DNA of 64,000 nucleotides from Micromonospora terminaliae. GTDB taxonomy: Bacteria > Actinomycetota > Actinomycetes > Mycobacteriales > Micromonosporaceae. A program made the position numbers and the translations under genes. Positions 1 through 9,129 of this stretch are shown piece after piece. Where the stretch lies: the NCBI RefSeq assembly GCF_009671205.1, contig NZ_CP045309.1:2108001-2172000 (forward strand). The letters run 5' to 3'. Below the pieces are notes generated by a model that was not told where the DNA came from, searched no databases, and saw only the letters and a list, made by a program, of their open reading frames with translations. How positions within the stretch are numbered: the first letter of the stretch is position 1; each line of letters starts with the position of its first letter.

Positions 1-1729
1 ACCACGCCTCCTGGAGCGTGTCTCCAGCCGCACGCGCCAGGTCCAGCGCTTTCCCGGCGTAGTCCAGTGCGGGTCGGATGTCTCGCCAGGGCAGGGTGAA
101 GGTCCAGGCCACGTAGTTGAGGAACTCGGCCTGTAAACCGAGGTCGCCCATGTAGACAGCTGAGTCGTGGCCGAGTTGGAAGACATCGCGCCACTGCTGC
201 CAGTGCAGCCATCGGTCGGAGAACCAGTGCAGGGCGGCGACCGCCGCCACGACGAGGTCGTGGTCACCGGCAAGCGCTGCGGCTCCAAGCGCAGGGAACC
301 AGTGTTCGGCTTCGAGGCGGATCCACGCGTCGGCGTCCTCCGCCGACGCGAACGTGGCGTGTTCCCCGCGCGGTTCGAACCACTGCCCAGCTGTGCGCAG
401 GGTCGTCAACAGCCACGTCACCATCCGCCGACGCGCCGCAGCGACCTCGGCCGCGGAGTTCTCCCGCTCCAGGCGCTGGTGCGCGTACAGCCGAACGAGA
501 TCGTGGAAGCGGTATCGGCCGCCTGCGGCCGCCTCCAGAAGGCCTAAGTCGACCAGGTCGTCAAGCTGATCCTCGGTGTCGGCCAGCGCCGTCTGGGCGA
601 TGACAGCGGTCAGGAGTGCACTGAAATCCAGTCCCGGTGCCAGCGAAGCCGCTCGGAACACGTCACGGGCACCCTCGGGCAGCTGCTCGTAAGACATCGC
701 GAACGCTGCAGCGATCTTCAAATCCCCTGCGGTGAGCTGGTCCAGGCGCCGCTCGCTGCTCGAAAGCCGACCCACCAGATCCGCCACCGTCCAATGCGGC
801 TGCGCTACGAGACGGTTGCCAGCGATGCGCAGGGCCAGCGGCAGGCCGCCCAGCATCTCCACGAGGGCTTGCAGCTCCTGCGGCCGTGGCGCATCGCCGC
901 GTTCGGCGACGATGCGCCACAGCATGTCGTACGCGTCGACATCCGGCATCGGATCCAGGTGCAGCCGTTGCACGCCTTCCAGACCGGCCAACAGCCGACG
1001 ACTGGTGACCAGCAGCTGACTGGCCCCCGCCCCGGGCAACAGCAGGCGTACCTGTGCCTCCGACGCCGCGTCGTCGACGATCACCAGGACTCGGCGATCG
1101 CGCAGCAACTGCCGGTACAGTCCGGCTCGCTCGTCGGGCTCCTGCGGGATCTGCTGCTCGCGCACACCCAACGCCCGCAAGACCCGGGACAGTATCTCGT
1201 CGCTGCCTAGAGGGCGTATACCCATTCCCGCGGCGTCAACGAAGTGCACTCCACCGGCGAAGGTGTCGCGCAAGCTGTGCGCCGCGCGTACGACCAGACT
1301 GGTCTTTCCCAGGCCAGCGCCGCCCGAGATCACCGCCGTACCCGACTGGCCGGGCGCGCCCGGCTGTCGGCACACCACCCGGGTAATCCAGGCCAGCTCG
1401 GCTGCGCGGCCGGTGAAATCGCCGACCGACCCCGGTAGCTCGCACAGACCCGTAGCCACGGCCAGGTGCACCGACCGGGTCCGCCCGGCCTTGGCCAACG
1501 CCAGGAACGCCTCCCGCGGTGCGCCATCCAGCTTCAGCGCGTCGGCGATCTGCGCCACGGTACGCCGCTGCGGCCCGAGCGCTCGGCCGCGTTCCATATC
1601 GCTGAGCGCGCGCACGCTGACCCCGGATGCCTCCGCCAGCTCCTCCAAACTCAGTGCGAGCGCGTGACGTGCCGTGCGCAAGGCGGCGGCAAATGTGGCG
1701 ATCGGCTCACTCGAATCACGGTCGATCAT
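1..1729 (-). CDS. XRE-family NB-ARC (AfsR/STAND-like) transcriptional regulator, 3' end beyond window
   Basis: The reading frame opens at ATG 1729 and runs off the left edge, giving 576 residues without a stop. Residues about 8-65 form a helix-turn-helix of the Cro/C1 (XRE) type (LSLEELAEASGVSVRALSDMERG). An NB-ARC ATPase follows, with Walker A SGGAGLGKTS near 135-144 and Walker B RVLVIVDD near 213-220; the GLPLAL motif that follows is typical of STAND ATPases. Downstream is a winged-helix-like stretch (RYRFHDLVRLYAHQR) and the start of a helical TPR-like region that the window cuts. Family members act as ATP-dependent switches controlling antibiotic or secondary metabolism genes. It lies 61 bp downstream of the LAL regulator on the same strand, so the two may be co-transcribed. 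Its target is not evident here. Confidence 0.9.
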   Translation of the reverse strand, partial: MIDRDSSEPIATFAAALRTARHALALSLEELAEASGVSVRALSDMERGRALGPQRRTVAQIADALKLDGAPREAFLALAKAGRTRSVHLAVATGLCELPGSVGDFTGRAAELAWITRVVCRQPGAPGQSGTAVISGGAGLGKTSLVVRAAHSLRDTFAGGVHFVDAAGMGIRPLGSDEILSRVLRALGVREQQIPQEPDERAGLYRQLLRDRRVLVIVDDAASEAQVRLLLPGAGASQLLVTSRRLLAGLEGVQRLHLDPMPDVDAYDMLWRIVAERGDAPRPQELQALVEMLGGLPLALRIAGNRLVAQPHWTVADLVGRLSSSERRLDQLTAGDLKIAAAFAMSYEQLPEGARDVFRAASLAPGLDFSALLTAVIAQTALADTEDQLDDLVDLGLLEAAAGGRYRFHDLVRLYAHQRLERENSAAEVAAARRRMVTWLLTTLRTAGQWFEPRGEHATFASAEDADAWIRLEAEHWFPALGAAALAGDHDLVVAAVAALHWFSDRWLHWQQWRDVFQLGHDSAVYMGDLGLQAEFLNYVAWTFTLPWRDIRPALDYAGKALDLARAAGDTLQEAW

Positions 1730-1790
1730 GGTCTGACGTTATGGACGGCGGTTGAGCCGCCGCGTCTGTCAGATGACTGAATCCCGCCCG

Positions 1791-4445
1791 TCACATGCTG
1801 TCGTCCCCGTCGATGAACATCATCGCTCTGGCCAGTTCAGTACGCGTCTTCACACCCACCTTCGGATAGATCCGGTAAAGATGGCTACCAACCGTTCGCG
1901 GGGACAAGAACAAGCGGCTGGCGATCTCCCGATTACTCAGTCCTTCCGCGGCCATCACCGCCACCTGCAGCTCCTGCGGCGTGAGATCCTGGCGGGCGTC
2001 AGCGCGGCGACGAACCATCTCGCCGGAGGCCCGCAGCTCTCGCTGCGCGCGGGCAGCCCACGGGGCCAGCCCGAACGCTTCGAAGACGCTCAGCGCCGCC
2101 CGCAGATGGGGCCGGGACTCGGCACTGCGCCGGTTGCGGCGCAGCCGGGCGCCGTACGCCAGATGCAGCCGAGCCCTGGAGAACGGCCATTTGCCGGTCG
2201 GCAGAGACAAGGCCGCCCCGAACAGGTCGTCGCCGGACAGCAACGCCTCGGCGAACGCCAGGCCGGCTTGCAGGGCCGGTGACTGCGAGCGTTGCGCCAC
2301 CGGGGTCAGGCTCTCTGCAAGCACAGCGAGCTGCCTCTCGCGTCCCGCGCCGATGGCGGCGTCGGCGAGGTGCTCGAACACCACCCAACCGGTCGGATAG
2401 TGGTAGGCGATGTCGCCCGGATCGAGAATCCGCGCCAGCTCTTCGAAGGCTTCATCGAACCGGCCGGCCGCGAGCGCGGTGATGCCTCGCACCTCCTGGA
2501 CGAGGGCCAGCATCGGGTGAACACCCACGGACAACAAGACCCGTTCCGCTTCGGCGGCCAGGTCCAGAGCAGTCTGCTCATCGCCGCGCAGCGCCGCGAC
2601 CTTCGCGCCGATCATGTCCGCGGTGAGTACCCACAGGGGTTGTGCCGTTTCCGCGGCGAGTTCGTGGGCTTCGGCGGCGGCAGTCCGCCCGAGGATCGTG
2701 TCGCCCATGTGCGCCGCGGCCCACGCCTGCGACACCAGGGTTTGTGCGAGCTGGCCGAGCATGCCGCGGGAGCGGTAGTCGGCGATCGCCCTCGCCGCGA
2801 ACGACGCGGCCAGGTCGATCGCACCCAGGTTCGACGCAGCGGTCGTCATCATCTGCAACTCTTCGCCCCGGGTGTCGACCCGGCCGGTCCGGTGGCGCAT
2901 GCCTGGCAGCGCGAGGGCGCCGCGCTCGATCGGATCCGCGAGGGCGTACACCGACAGCAGCCGAGCGTCATCGGGGTCGGCGCCCATCTGCTCGGCGGCG
3001 GCGACGAACGCGGCACGTACCGGCGGCTCGGGATTGGCGAACGAGCAGCGCACGCCGAGCGAGGCAAGGAGGTCCAGCGCCCGGTCCGCGTCGCCCTCCC
3101 GCTGCAGTTGTAACGCCACCTCAATCGAGGCAGGCAACCTGTCCGCGCCCGACCAGGCCGGAGTCAGATAGGTCTCAGCCAACCAGGCCAGATGGACACG
3201 GTCAGCCGGATACAAATCGTCCGCACCCGCCTCGGAGATCAGACTCTCCAGCGCGCCAATGTCGCCCTGGTACGCGGCAGCATTGGCCGCCGCAACCCGC
3301 CATCCACCCCGGTCTTGGCCCGGCTCGGCCAGCTGGATCGCCCGCTGCCAGGCAGCGATCGCCGTGACAAGCTCGCCACGCTGCCGCGCAGCCAACGCTA
3401 CCTGCGCCAATTCGTCGGCCAAATGCGGGGCGCGGCCGACCGACGCCGACGCACGATGCCAGATCCGCCGGTCCGGCTCGGCCACGACATTGCTCAGCGC
3501 GGCGTGGGCCTCAGCACGGCCTGCGACGCCTGCCAACTGCTGAATTGCCGAGCGCACCAGAGGGTGGCGGAACCGCACGCGGAAAACGTCGTCGACCTCA
3601 ATCAGTCCTATCGCGACAGCCGATTCGAGGTCGGCGACCGATGCACCTTCGGCGATCTGGTCCGCGGCGCACAAGATCTCATCGAGCCGGTCACGGTCGT
3701 TCACGGCTGCCACGCACAGCAGCGTCCGCGTGCGCGCGGGGAGTTCCTCGGCCATCGTGCGGTACGCGCGGTCGAGCCGCGTATCCAGAGACACCAGGCC
3801 CAGCGGAACGCCTCGTTCGCCGAGCCGATCCGCTGCACTCGCCAGTTCGATCACGCCCAGGGGATTACCAGCCGCCTCAGCGAGCACTCGGGCCCGCAGC
3901 GCCACCGGCAACCGCGGCGCTACCTCATCGATGAGAACGCCACAGGCCTCGGGAGACAATGCCCCGATCTCCAGTTCCGGCAACCGCGCGCCCACCAGAC
4001 GCCGCCGCGCCACCTCGCCCTCGCGTACGGCGAACAACGCCAGGATCGGCTCGGACTCGACACGGCGGGCAATGAAGGTCAGCGTTTCCCAGCTCGACGG
4101 ATCGACCCACTGGGCATCGTCTACCAGCAGAACGTTCGGGGCGTCCTCGCCTGAGAGCAGGTTCAGCGCCTCCAACGCCGTCGCGGTCGAGTTGCCGTGC
4201 TCGGAGACGCTCGAACCCAATAGTGCCCGCAGTGCTGCGTTCGGCAGGTGGAACTCGGCCTGAATACCGGAAACCGTCCGCACACGAAATCCCCGGCGCA
4301 CCGCCTCGGCCTGGACATACGCCAGGATCGACGACTTCCCGATCCCCGGCTGGCCCCGCAGAACCAACGCGCTGCCCGCAGTGGGAAGCCGGTCGAGCAA
4401 GCCACCGACAGCCGACTGCTCAGTTTCGCGTCCCCAGAGCGTCAT
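1791..4445 (-). CDS. LuxR-family LAL-type transcriptional regulator (AAA ATPase plus C-terminal HTH)
   Basis: 884 residues from ATG 4445. It begins with the usual LAL opening (MTLWGRETE), Walker A GQPGIGKSS at 31-39, and Walker B NVLLVDDAQWVD about 70 residues later. A long helical/TPR middle follows, and a C-terminal LuxR HTH (LTPQELQVAVMAAEGLSNRE and SPRTVGSHLYRIYPKVG) occupies the last 60 residues. This is the normal LAL size and order. The frame stays open for another 700 bases upstream, but that extension has no conserved content and overlaps a pseudogene in other frames, so the internal start is preferred. No strong Shine-Dalgarno is visible. Family members are large ATP-binding activators; the target is unknown. 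The XRE-NB-ARC gene follows on the same strand. Confidence 0.9.
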   Translation of the reverse strand: MTLWGRETEQSAVGGLLDRLPTAGSALVLRGQPGIGKSSILAYVQAEAVRRGFRVRTVSGIQAEFHLPNAALRALLGSSVSEHGNSTATALEALNLLSGEDAPNVLLVDDAQWVDPSSWETLTFIARRVESEPILALFAVREGEVARRRLVGARLPELEIGALSPEACGVLIDEVAPRLPVALRARVLAEAAGNPLGVIELASAADRLGERGVPLGLVSLDTRLDRAYRTMAEELPARTRTLLCVAAVNDRDRLDEILCAADQIAEGASVADLESAVAIGLIEVDDVFRVRFRHPLVRSAIQQLAGVAGRAEAHAALSNVVAEPDRRIWHRASASVGRAPHLADELAQVALAARQRGELVTAIAAWQRAIQLAEPGQDRGGWRVAAANAAAYQGDIGALESLISEAGADDLYPADRVHLAWLAETYLTPAWSGADRLPASIEVALQLQREGDADRALDLLASLGVRCSFANPEPPVRAAFVAAAEQMGADPDDARLLSVYALADPIERGALALPGMRHRTGRVDTRGEELQMMTTAASNLGAIDLAASFAARAIADYRSRGMLGQLAQTLVSQAWAAAHMGDTILGRTAAAEAHELAAETAQPLWVLTADMIGAKVAALRGDEQTALDLAAEAERVLLSVGVHPMLALVQEVRGITALAAGRFDEAFEELARILDPGDIAYHYPTGWVVFEHLADAAIGAGRERQLAVLAESLTPVAQRSQSPALQAGLAFAEALLSGDDLFGAALSLPTGKWPFSRARLHLAYGARLRRNRRSAESRPHLRAALSVFEAFGLAPWAARAQRELRASGEMVRRRADARQDLTPQELQVAVMAAEGLSNREIASRLFLSPRTVGSHLYRIYPKVGVKTRTELARAMMFIDGDDSM

Positions 4446-4620
4446 CTGCCGATCTTGCCACGCTCCAGCGGTGAGCTTCAGTCCCTGGCAGCGTCGAGAC
4501 TCAGCGACCCAACTGCCGCGCTCCGGTGCCGCGTCGACCCGCACCGTGGCCTCATCCACGCGGCAACGATGCGGAGTTTGTGTTGCCCCTCGGACACCAA
4601 TCGAACGACAGAGGCTTTTG

Positions 4621-4652
4621 GCCGCTGACCTGGCATTACTCAGGTCGGCGGC
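4621..4652. terminator. Hairpin, possible terminator or attenuator
   Basis: A 12-base inverted repeat (GCCGCTGACCTG / CAGGTCGGCGGC, one G-T pair) surrounds an 8-base loop and is followed on the plus strand by CTTGATCGTTTT. No intact gene ends immediately before it, so its role is uncertain. It lies in the decayed zone between the LAL promoter and the recombinase scrap. Confidence 0.4.
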
Positions 4653-4705
4653 CTTGATCGTTTTCGGGACTGTCGCGGCCACGGGATCGCGGGCTCTGAG
4701 CCCGA

Positions 4706-4810
4706 ATGACGATGCACGGGTTGCGGCACTGGCTGCTGGCGCTGCTGGCCACCGAGAGCGTCGACCTGGCGGCACTGCGAACGGTGGCCGGGCAGGCCAG
4801 CGTTGACGAC
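4706..4810 (+). pseudogene. Tyrosine recombinase (phage integrase family) C-terminal scrap
   Basis: About 34 codons read HGLRHW followed by a helix and ESVDLAALRTVAGQASVD, matching the H-x-L-R-H box and the downstream helix to the GHASV box of tyrosine recombinases. The second catalytic-site histidine position reads Gln (GQASV) and there is no tyrosine box in register afterwards. There is no N-terminal domain, so this is a relic. It abuts the end of the DUF5996 pseudogene on the opposite strand, which suggests an old mobile-element junction near 4805. The match is by motif recognition only and the fragment is short. Confidence 0.45.
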
Positions 4811-5195
4811 AGCCCCACCTGGCTGAGTACCTGCCAGTACCGTTTGACCCAATACTGGTCGTACGCGGTGTGCGTGGTGTCCTGGGCGAAGGGAATGCTG
4901 TCGGTCGGATACTAAGATTTTGCCTCGATGTGGACGCGGATGCCGGGGTACGACAGCGCGGTGAAGAGTCGCTCGTGGAATGCCGCGACGGACAGGCCGG
5001 GCAGTGGGGAGGAAACTGTCTGACCGGCGAGGGTGTTGAGGACCAGCCGGCGTCGACGAAGCCGAAGTCGAAGTCGATGGAGAACATCACGTCCCGGCCC
5101 GTGGGTCGGGACGTGATGCCGCCGCCGGTCAGGTGGAACGGCACGTGCCACCAGTGGTTGGGCGGCGCTGCCTGCTACAGCCGGATCTTGCCGAC
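4806..5195 (-). pseudogene. DUF5996-family gene remnant (frameshifts and stops)
   Basis: Pieces of a DUF5996 protein occur in order on the minus strand. VGKIRL is followed by an in-frame TAG and then AAPPNHWWHVPFHLTGGG and RDVMFSIDFDF. After a frameshift near 5070 come LVLNTLAGQTVS, AAFHERLFTALSYPGIRVHI, a second TAG at about 4914, and DSIPFAQDTTHTAYD and RYWQVLSQVG. Family proteins are about 300 residues; here the N-terminal third and the C-terminal third are missing. DUF5996 has no established biochemical role. At least one frameshift and two stops make a functional product implausible. The 3' break coincides with the recombinase scrap on the other strand. Confidence 0.75.
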
Positions 5196-5488
5196 GCGGC
5201 GTTCAGCCGCTGCGCGGCGTCGTCGATACGGGCGGCGGTCTGGACCATGGTCAGGTCGATGTGCCCGCTGGGTTTGGTCTTGCCGCTCGGCCTTGTCGAC
5301 TGACCAGCGACCCTGGTCACCGTCGAGATCCTTCGCCCGAGGCATGGCGGCGCATCGCCGCCCGCGGCCTCACACAGCTGATCTTGTGGCGACGGATGAG
5401 CCGACGGGTTCGCTGAGGTCTTGACCGTGGGCACGCCCCCGGCTCCTTCCCGGCCGCGAGGTGCTCCACCGCTGCCTGCGGCTGGTTG
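5196..5488. other. Intergenic stretch without a supportable gene
   Basis: Open frames exist on both strands, but none shows a ribosome site with recognisable protein content. The minus-strand frame just upstream of the DUF5996 remnant (HIDLTMVQTAARIDDAAQRL) does not continue that family, so a recombination joint lies near 5190. Confidence 0.5.
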
Positions 5489-6208
5489 TCATCTACGTGC
5501 TTGGCCTGCCGGCATTGCGGTCCGGGTTTCGGCTGCCGTCTTGATGAGTTGTGCCGCTACGTCGGGGTGGGAAACCATCGGGACGTGGCTCGCAGGGACT
5601 TCGCTGGTCGTCGCGCCCATGCGGCTGGCGAACATGCGCTGCGCGTCCGGTGGGATCGCCTGGTCCTGCGTGGCGATCAGGAACCAGGACGGCAGCGATT
5701 TCCAGGCCGGGACACCCATCGCATCATTAAAGGCTGAGCCGGCAATTGGCTGCTGTACGGAGTGCATCACCTTGGCCCGGACCGGGTCGACGTCGGCGGC
5801 GAAGTGCTGGATGAAGTCGTCCTGCTGCTGCCATATGAAGCCCTGCTTGTCGGTGAACAGGTGTTCCAGCGCCGGTGGTGTGGGTCCCTGCGACAGCAAC
5901 GCGCCGAGCGATTCGCCTTGGTCGAGTCCGAAGGCGGCGATGTACACCAGTCCGACCACGTTCGGCGCGTCGGTGCCGAGGGCGGTCATGATCTGGCCGC
6001 CGTAGGAGTGCCCGGCCACGATCGTTGGGCCGTCCTGCAGGGTGAGAACTTGCCGTAGCCGGGCGACATCATCGGCCGTCGAGGTTAGGGGGAACTGTGG
6101 GGCCGTCACGTGGTAGCCGTCGGCCTGTAGACGCTCGATGACCCCGCTCCAACAGGAGCCGTCGGCCCATGCACCATGGACGAGGACGATATTCGGTCGG
6201 CCATTCAT
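5489..6208 (-). CDS. Alpha/beta-fold hydrolase (esterase-like)
   Basis: 239 residues from ATG 6208, preceded by a clear GGAAGGAAG ribosome site. The protein opens with NIVLVHGAWADGSCW, the oxyanion-hole HG motif of this family. The nucleophile elbow is GHSYGG (Ser near 82), and the C-terminal histidine lies in ASHVPMVSHPD with a preceding acid in LIATQDQAIPPD. Length and layout fit the small cytosolic alpha/beta hydrolases that annotators often label RutD/EstC-like. No signal peptide. The substrate cannot be read from sequence. The frame extends upstream to 6385 but without conserved content; the strong ribosome site fixes the start. Confidence 0.88.
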   Translation of the reverse strand: MNGRPNIVLVHGAWADGSCWSGVIERLQADGYHVTAPQFPLTSTADDVARLRQVLTLQDGPTIVAGHSYGGQIMTALGTDAPNVVGLVYIAAFGLDQGESLGALLSQGPTPPALEHLFTDKQGFIWQQQDDFIQHFAADVDPVRAKVMHSVQQPIAGSAFNDAMGVPAWKSLPSWFLIATQDQAIPPDAQRMFASRMGATTSEVPASHVPMVSHPDVAAQLIKTAAETRTAMPAGQARR

Positions 6209-6604
6209 GGGGCTTCCTTCCCTACTGGGTGCGGTGTTCATTTCGGCCCATGCTGTCCCGCAGGCGACGGGCCTCCTTCTGCCGATGCCAAGAGCAGAGG
6301 CAGTCACGTTGCGAGTACCAAAGCGGCCTCGGCGTAAACGTGCTGCGTCCGGCTTGTCGGCCACTGAAGTGCCCTGCCAGCGCACGGGCCGCTATACCCG
6401 CAAGCCTCGGCAGCGATGCCGGCGGCGATTAGCCCGGTGCCGGTCAACGGAAGGCAGCGAGAAGGCAACCAGACGAATAGCAAGAGTCGACACGAGGCTT
6501 TGCAAGGCGGCGAGGGCATGCCCTGCCAGCAGGCGACATCGGATGACACTACGATCGCCCGCAACCGCGTTCGCACCGACATGCTCGTCGTGGCCGAGCA
6601 ACGA
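6209..6604. other. Intergenic region, nothing recognised
   Basis: About 400 bp between the hydrolase start and the end of the membrane-protein gene. No tRNA, clear hairpin terminator or convincing small gene was found. Presumably it carries the hydrolase promoter. Confidence 0.4.
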
Positions 6605-7213
6605 TCAGCCGCTCAGCCAGATCGAGGCCCGCTTGATGAACGCGAGCTGGGCGGCGTAGGCGACCAGTGCGACAGCCACACCGAGCACGATCGCAAACGT
6701 GGGGGATCCGCCCGCCACTCCGGTCAGCAGGGTCGCGCCCAGGCCGACCAACAGTGCGTTGACGGCGCCCACCATAGCCGCCGTGGTCAGTAGCAACTGC
6801 CAGCGAGAGGCACCGCCGCCAACCGCCGCCGCGATCGTCTTCGTGTCACCCCCACCAGTCACCGCGTCGGCGAAGAAGTCGTGCTCGCCGGCGAACTGGC
6901 GGTGGTAGTAGGCGCGGATGCGCTGGATGCGCTTGAGATCCAGCGAGTTCTCCACCATGTTCTCCACCAGCCTTGCGAAGGTAAGCAGCCCGGTGATCAC
7001 CAGGGTCGGCAGCACCGCCCCCAGGTACGGCTTGGTCAGGTGTGCGCTGCTAGAGACGAAGCCCAGCCCGATCAGCGAGGCGGAAAGCAGTGACAGGAAC
7101 ACGGTCGCCCGCCCGACGGACTCGGTGATCGTGGCGCTACGCGACGTCTGGAGCACGAAGTGTTCGGTGGTCAAGGCATTGAGCAGCCCCTGCTCTCGCG
7201 CGTCCTGGTCCAT
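6605..7213 (-). CDS. Hypothetical membrane protein with four transmembrane segments
   Basis: 202 residues from ATG 7213 with a GGAAGGGG ribosome site. Two hydrophobic segments lie near 34-52 and 65-82, followed by a charged cytosolic stretch (RIQRIRAYYHRQFAGEHDFF), and two more segments lie near 133-155 and 163-185. A short Gly-rich linker (VTGGGDTKT) precedes the second pair. The pattern resembles a widespread, unnamed actinobacterial family of small integral membrane proteins. No catalytic motif is visible and its function is unknown. It stands alone, with divergent non-coding DNA upstream. Confidence 0.8.
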   Translation of the reverse strand: MDQDAREQGLLNALTTEHFVLQTSRSATITESVGRATVFLSLLSASLIGLGFVSSSAHLTKPYLGAVLPTLVITGLLTFARLVENMVENSLDLKRIQRIRAYYHRQFAGEHDFFADAVTGGGDTKTIAAAVGGGASRWQLLLTTAAMVGAVNALLVGLGATLLTGVAGGSPTFAIVLGVAVALVAYAAQLAFIKRASIWLSG

Positions 7214-7350
7214 GCCACCGCCCCTTCCGGTGCCGGCCGCCCCTCACACAAGGAAGGACAAGGTACTTCGCGGGGTCAACCCACGCTGACTGAGCCTCCG
7301 GCGGTCCGGCCGTGGTGACGGACGACAAGACCAGCCCTCGATGCGAATGA

Positions 7351-7381
7351 GGCGGCCCGGGACTCGTGGATACGGGCCGCC
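7351..7381. terminator. Perfect 9-bp inverted repeat
   Basis: GGCGGCCCG and CGGGCCGCC flank a 13-base loop. It lies about 140 bp upstream of the membrane-protein start and before a degenerate open region, so it could end a lost plus-strand gene or be an operator. No T-run follows. Confidence 0.3.
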
Positions 7382-7439
7382 CGTCACATCCTCGAAGACG
7401 AGGAGTCGGCCTTGCCGGACATCACGGAAATTGGACCGC

Positions 7440-7783
7440 GGTACATTCACCAGGCTCGGATCTATGGCAGGGGAGTGGCGTGGCCTCGGCGGGGGACCAG
7501 GGAGGGACCTACCGGCGGTGGACCTTGGCGCAGGTGGACCGATGGCTCAACTGGGTGCACGACAGGCACGACGAGTTCGACTGCCGCTACATCCACTTGG
7601 CGTAGTTGGCCGCTCGTGCTCCTGGATCGGCGTGACGACGAGATCACCCTGACCGTTGAGCCCGACGGTGGTGTCGTGTTGCAAGCGGGCAACGACGACA
7701 TCTGGGCTGCGGTGGCGGACGACGGCACCCAGTTCGTTGATCACCTGCAGCGGCGGTACTGCCGGGACCGATACCCAGGGTGA
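7440..7783 (+). pseudogene. Frameshifted hypothetical remnant
   Basis: Two overlapping plus-strand frames each carry plausible protein: one ends with RRWTLAQVDRWLNWVHDRHD and FDCRYIHLA, the next continues LVLLDRRDDEITLTVEPDG and VVLQAGNDDIWAAVADDGTQ. Joined by a frameshift near 7605 they would form one small protein. I do not recognise the family. It runs directly into the truncated hexuloisomerase, again suggesting a fused deletion joint. Confidence 0.3.
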
Positions 7784-8075
7784 CGGCTTGGTGGTGATCT
7801 CCGGAACCGGCGAGACGCCGGTAGCGCTCCACCTGGCCAGACTCGCTGTCGGCTTCGGCGCTGACCTGCTCGCCGTCACCACCCGTACCGACAGTACCCT
7901 CGCCCGACTGGCGAGCGCCGTCATCGAGGTGCCAACCGCCGGGACAGGTCAGTTCGGTGGTTCCCTGTTCGAGCAGAGCGCACTGCTACTGCTCGACGCG
8001 GTCGTCCTCGATCTCACCGGCTCCCAGTCGGATGCGTATGCGCTGATGCATGCACGGCACGCCAACCTGCAGTAG
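7764..8075 (+). pseudogene. 6-phospho-3-hexuloisomerase (HxlB-like SIS domain), N-terminally truncated
   Basis: The last 100 residues of a SIS-domain phosphohexuloisomerase are intact: GDGLVVISGTGETP (phosphosugar loop), then ADLLAVTTRTDSTLA, FGGSLFEQSALLLLDAVVLD and the family-typical end YALMHARHANLQ. Family proteins are about 185-200 residues; the N-terminal half is absent and the sequence before GDG does not belong to it. The intact enzyme would convert hexulose-6-phosphate to fructose-6-phosphate in the ribulose monophosphate pathway. No hexulose-phosphate synthase gene is nearby. Lacking half of the SIS fold, it should be non-functional. Confidence 0.7.
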
Positions 8076-8230
8076 ACGTCGCAGCGCTGAGGCGGTCGGA
8101 CGGTGATGGCCCCGGTTCGACAGCTGGGGAGGCAACCGTCTCCATCATCCGACGCATCGTGTACCGGGCATCACGTCCACTGACGGGTTCACTCCGGGCG
8201 GGCTGCCGTGATCACCTGCATCCAGGCATG

Positions 8231-8246
8231 TTGAACGATCGTTCAA
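8231..8246. promoter_or_regulatory. Perfect 16-bp palindrome, TetR-type operator
   Basis: TTGAACGATCGTTCAA is a perfect palindrome and matches the TGAACG-(N0-2)-CGTTCA style of many TetR-family operators. It lies 32 bp beyond the stop of the dehalogenase-like hydrolase, with no regulator gene next to it. Confidence 0.6.
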
Positions 8247-8277
8247 GCGGACGGACGCCGGGGTTACGTGACATCTT

Positions 8278-9129
8278 CTAGCTCGCACCGACGTGCCGAT
8301 ATCCGCCGCTGATCCACTCGGCGGTCAGGCCGCCATACGCCTCGGGTGCTTGTTCCCATGCAAAGTGACCGGCGTCGAGAGGATGAATCTCGCTGTTAGG
8401 AAGGAGGTCGTGGAGGTACTGGTTGTTGGACCACGGCACAAGGTCATCATTGCGTCCGGCGAGGATCTGGGTCGGCGTGGCGATCGTCGGGAGAAGGCCG
8501 CGCAAGACCCGGTTCTGTTCTGGGTAGTGGCGCACGAAGCGAGCGGACTCGGCGAATCGCCCAAGGTCGTAGGCACTGACGTAGTCCTCGTGAACTTCGG
8601 GTTCGCTGTCGCTTCCGGCCACCGCCTCGACTGTCTGACCGATGTTGGCTCTGGCATTCAGCCCGCGTACGACGTCGAGGCTCGGTGCTTCGATGATGTC
8701 CTTGAGTGCGCCGCCCGCTTCAATGGGAAAGCGGACCGCGCCGCCCCCGATCGTCAAGCTCGTGACTCTCTCCGGTGTCCTCGCCGCAAGGAAGAGCGCC
8801 GCTGCCGTTCCGACGTCTGGCCCGACGATATGAGGAGATCCGAGGGCCCATTTGTCGATCAGGCGGGCCAGGAACGCTCCCGAAGCGTCCGGTGCGATCA
8901 GTTCCGAGCGGCCATCGGAATGGCCGAATCCCGGCATGTCTATGGCGACCACCCGCCCGACCGCTGAGAGGCGGCTCCAGATGCGGCGGAAGGCCCACAG
9001 GGTTTCGGGCCACGGCGCCAGCAGCAGAACCGTGATATCGGAGTCTGCCCTGTTGTCGACGTACCTCACCCGCACCCCGTCGCAGACGCGGAAGTAAGTA
9101 GAAATCGGCGAAAGCGCCTCAGCGCTCAC
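8278..9129 (-). CDS. Alpha/beta hydrolase, epoxide hydrolase / haloalkane dehalogenase-like
   Basis: 283 residues from GTG 9129 with GGAGAGGAG eight bases upstream. An oxyanion strand VLLLAPWPETLW is followed by IDMPGFGHSDG and a nucleophile elbow VGPDVGTAAALFLA, where Asp replaces Ser as in epoxide hydrolases and dehalogenases. The C-terminal acid/His pair is likely NDDLVPWS and DAGHFAWEQAPE. Length is normal for the family and no signal peptide is present. It probably hydrolyses an epoxide or carbon-halide bond, but the exact substrate cannot be inferred. A TetR-type palindrome sits just downstream. It has no operon partner. Confidence 0.85.
   Translation of the reverse strand: MSAEALSPISTYFRVCDGVRVRYVDNRADSDITVLLLAPWPETLWAFRRIWSRLSAVGRVVAIDMPGFGHSDGRSELIAPDASGAFLARLIDKWALGSPHIVGPDVGTAAALFLAARTPERVTSLTIGGGAVRFPIEAGGALKDIIEAPSLDVVRGLNARANIGQTVEAVAGSDSEPEVHEDYVSAYDLGRFAESARFVRHYPEQNRVLRGLLPTIATPTQILAGRNDDLVPWSNNQYLHDLLPNSEIHPLDAGHFAWEQAPEAYGGLTAEWISGGYRHVGAS

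Noticed and set aside
4446..5144. N-terminal extension of the first LAL gene by 230 codons
   Set aside because: The extension covers DUF5996 debris in another reading and has no conserved content; the LAL family starts at MTLWGRE.
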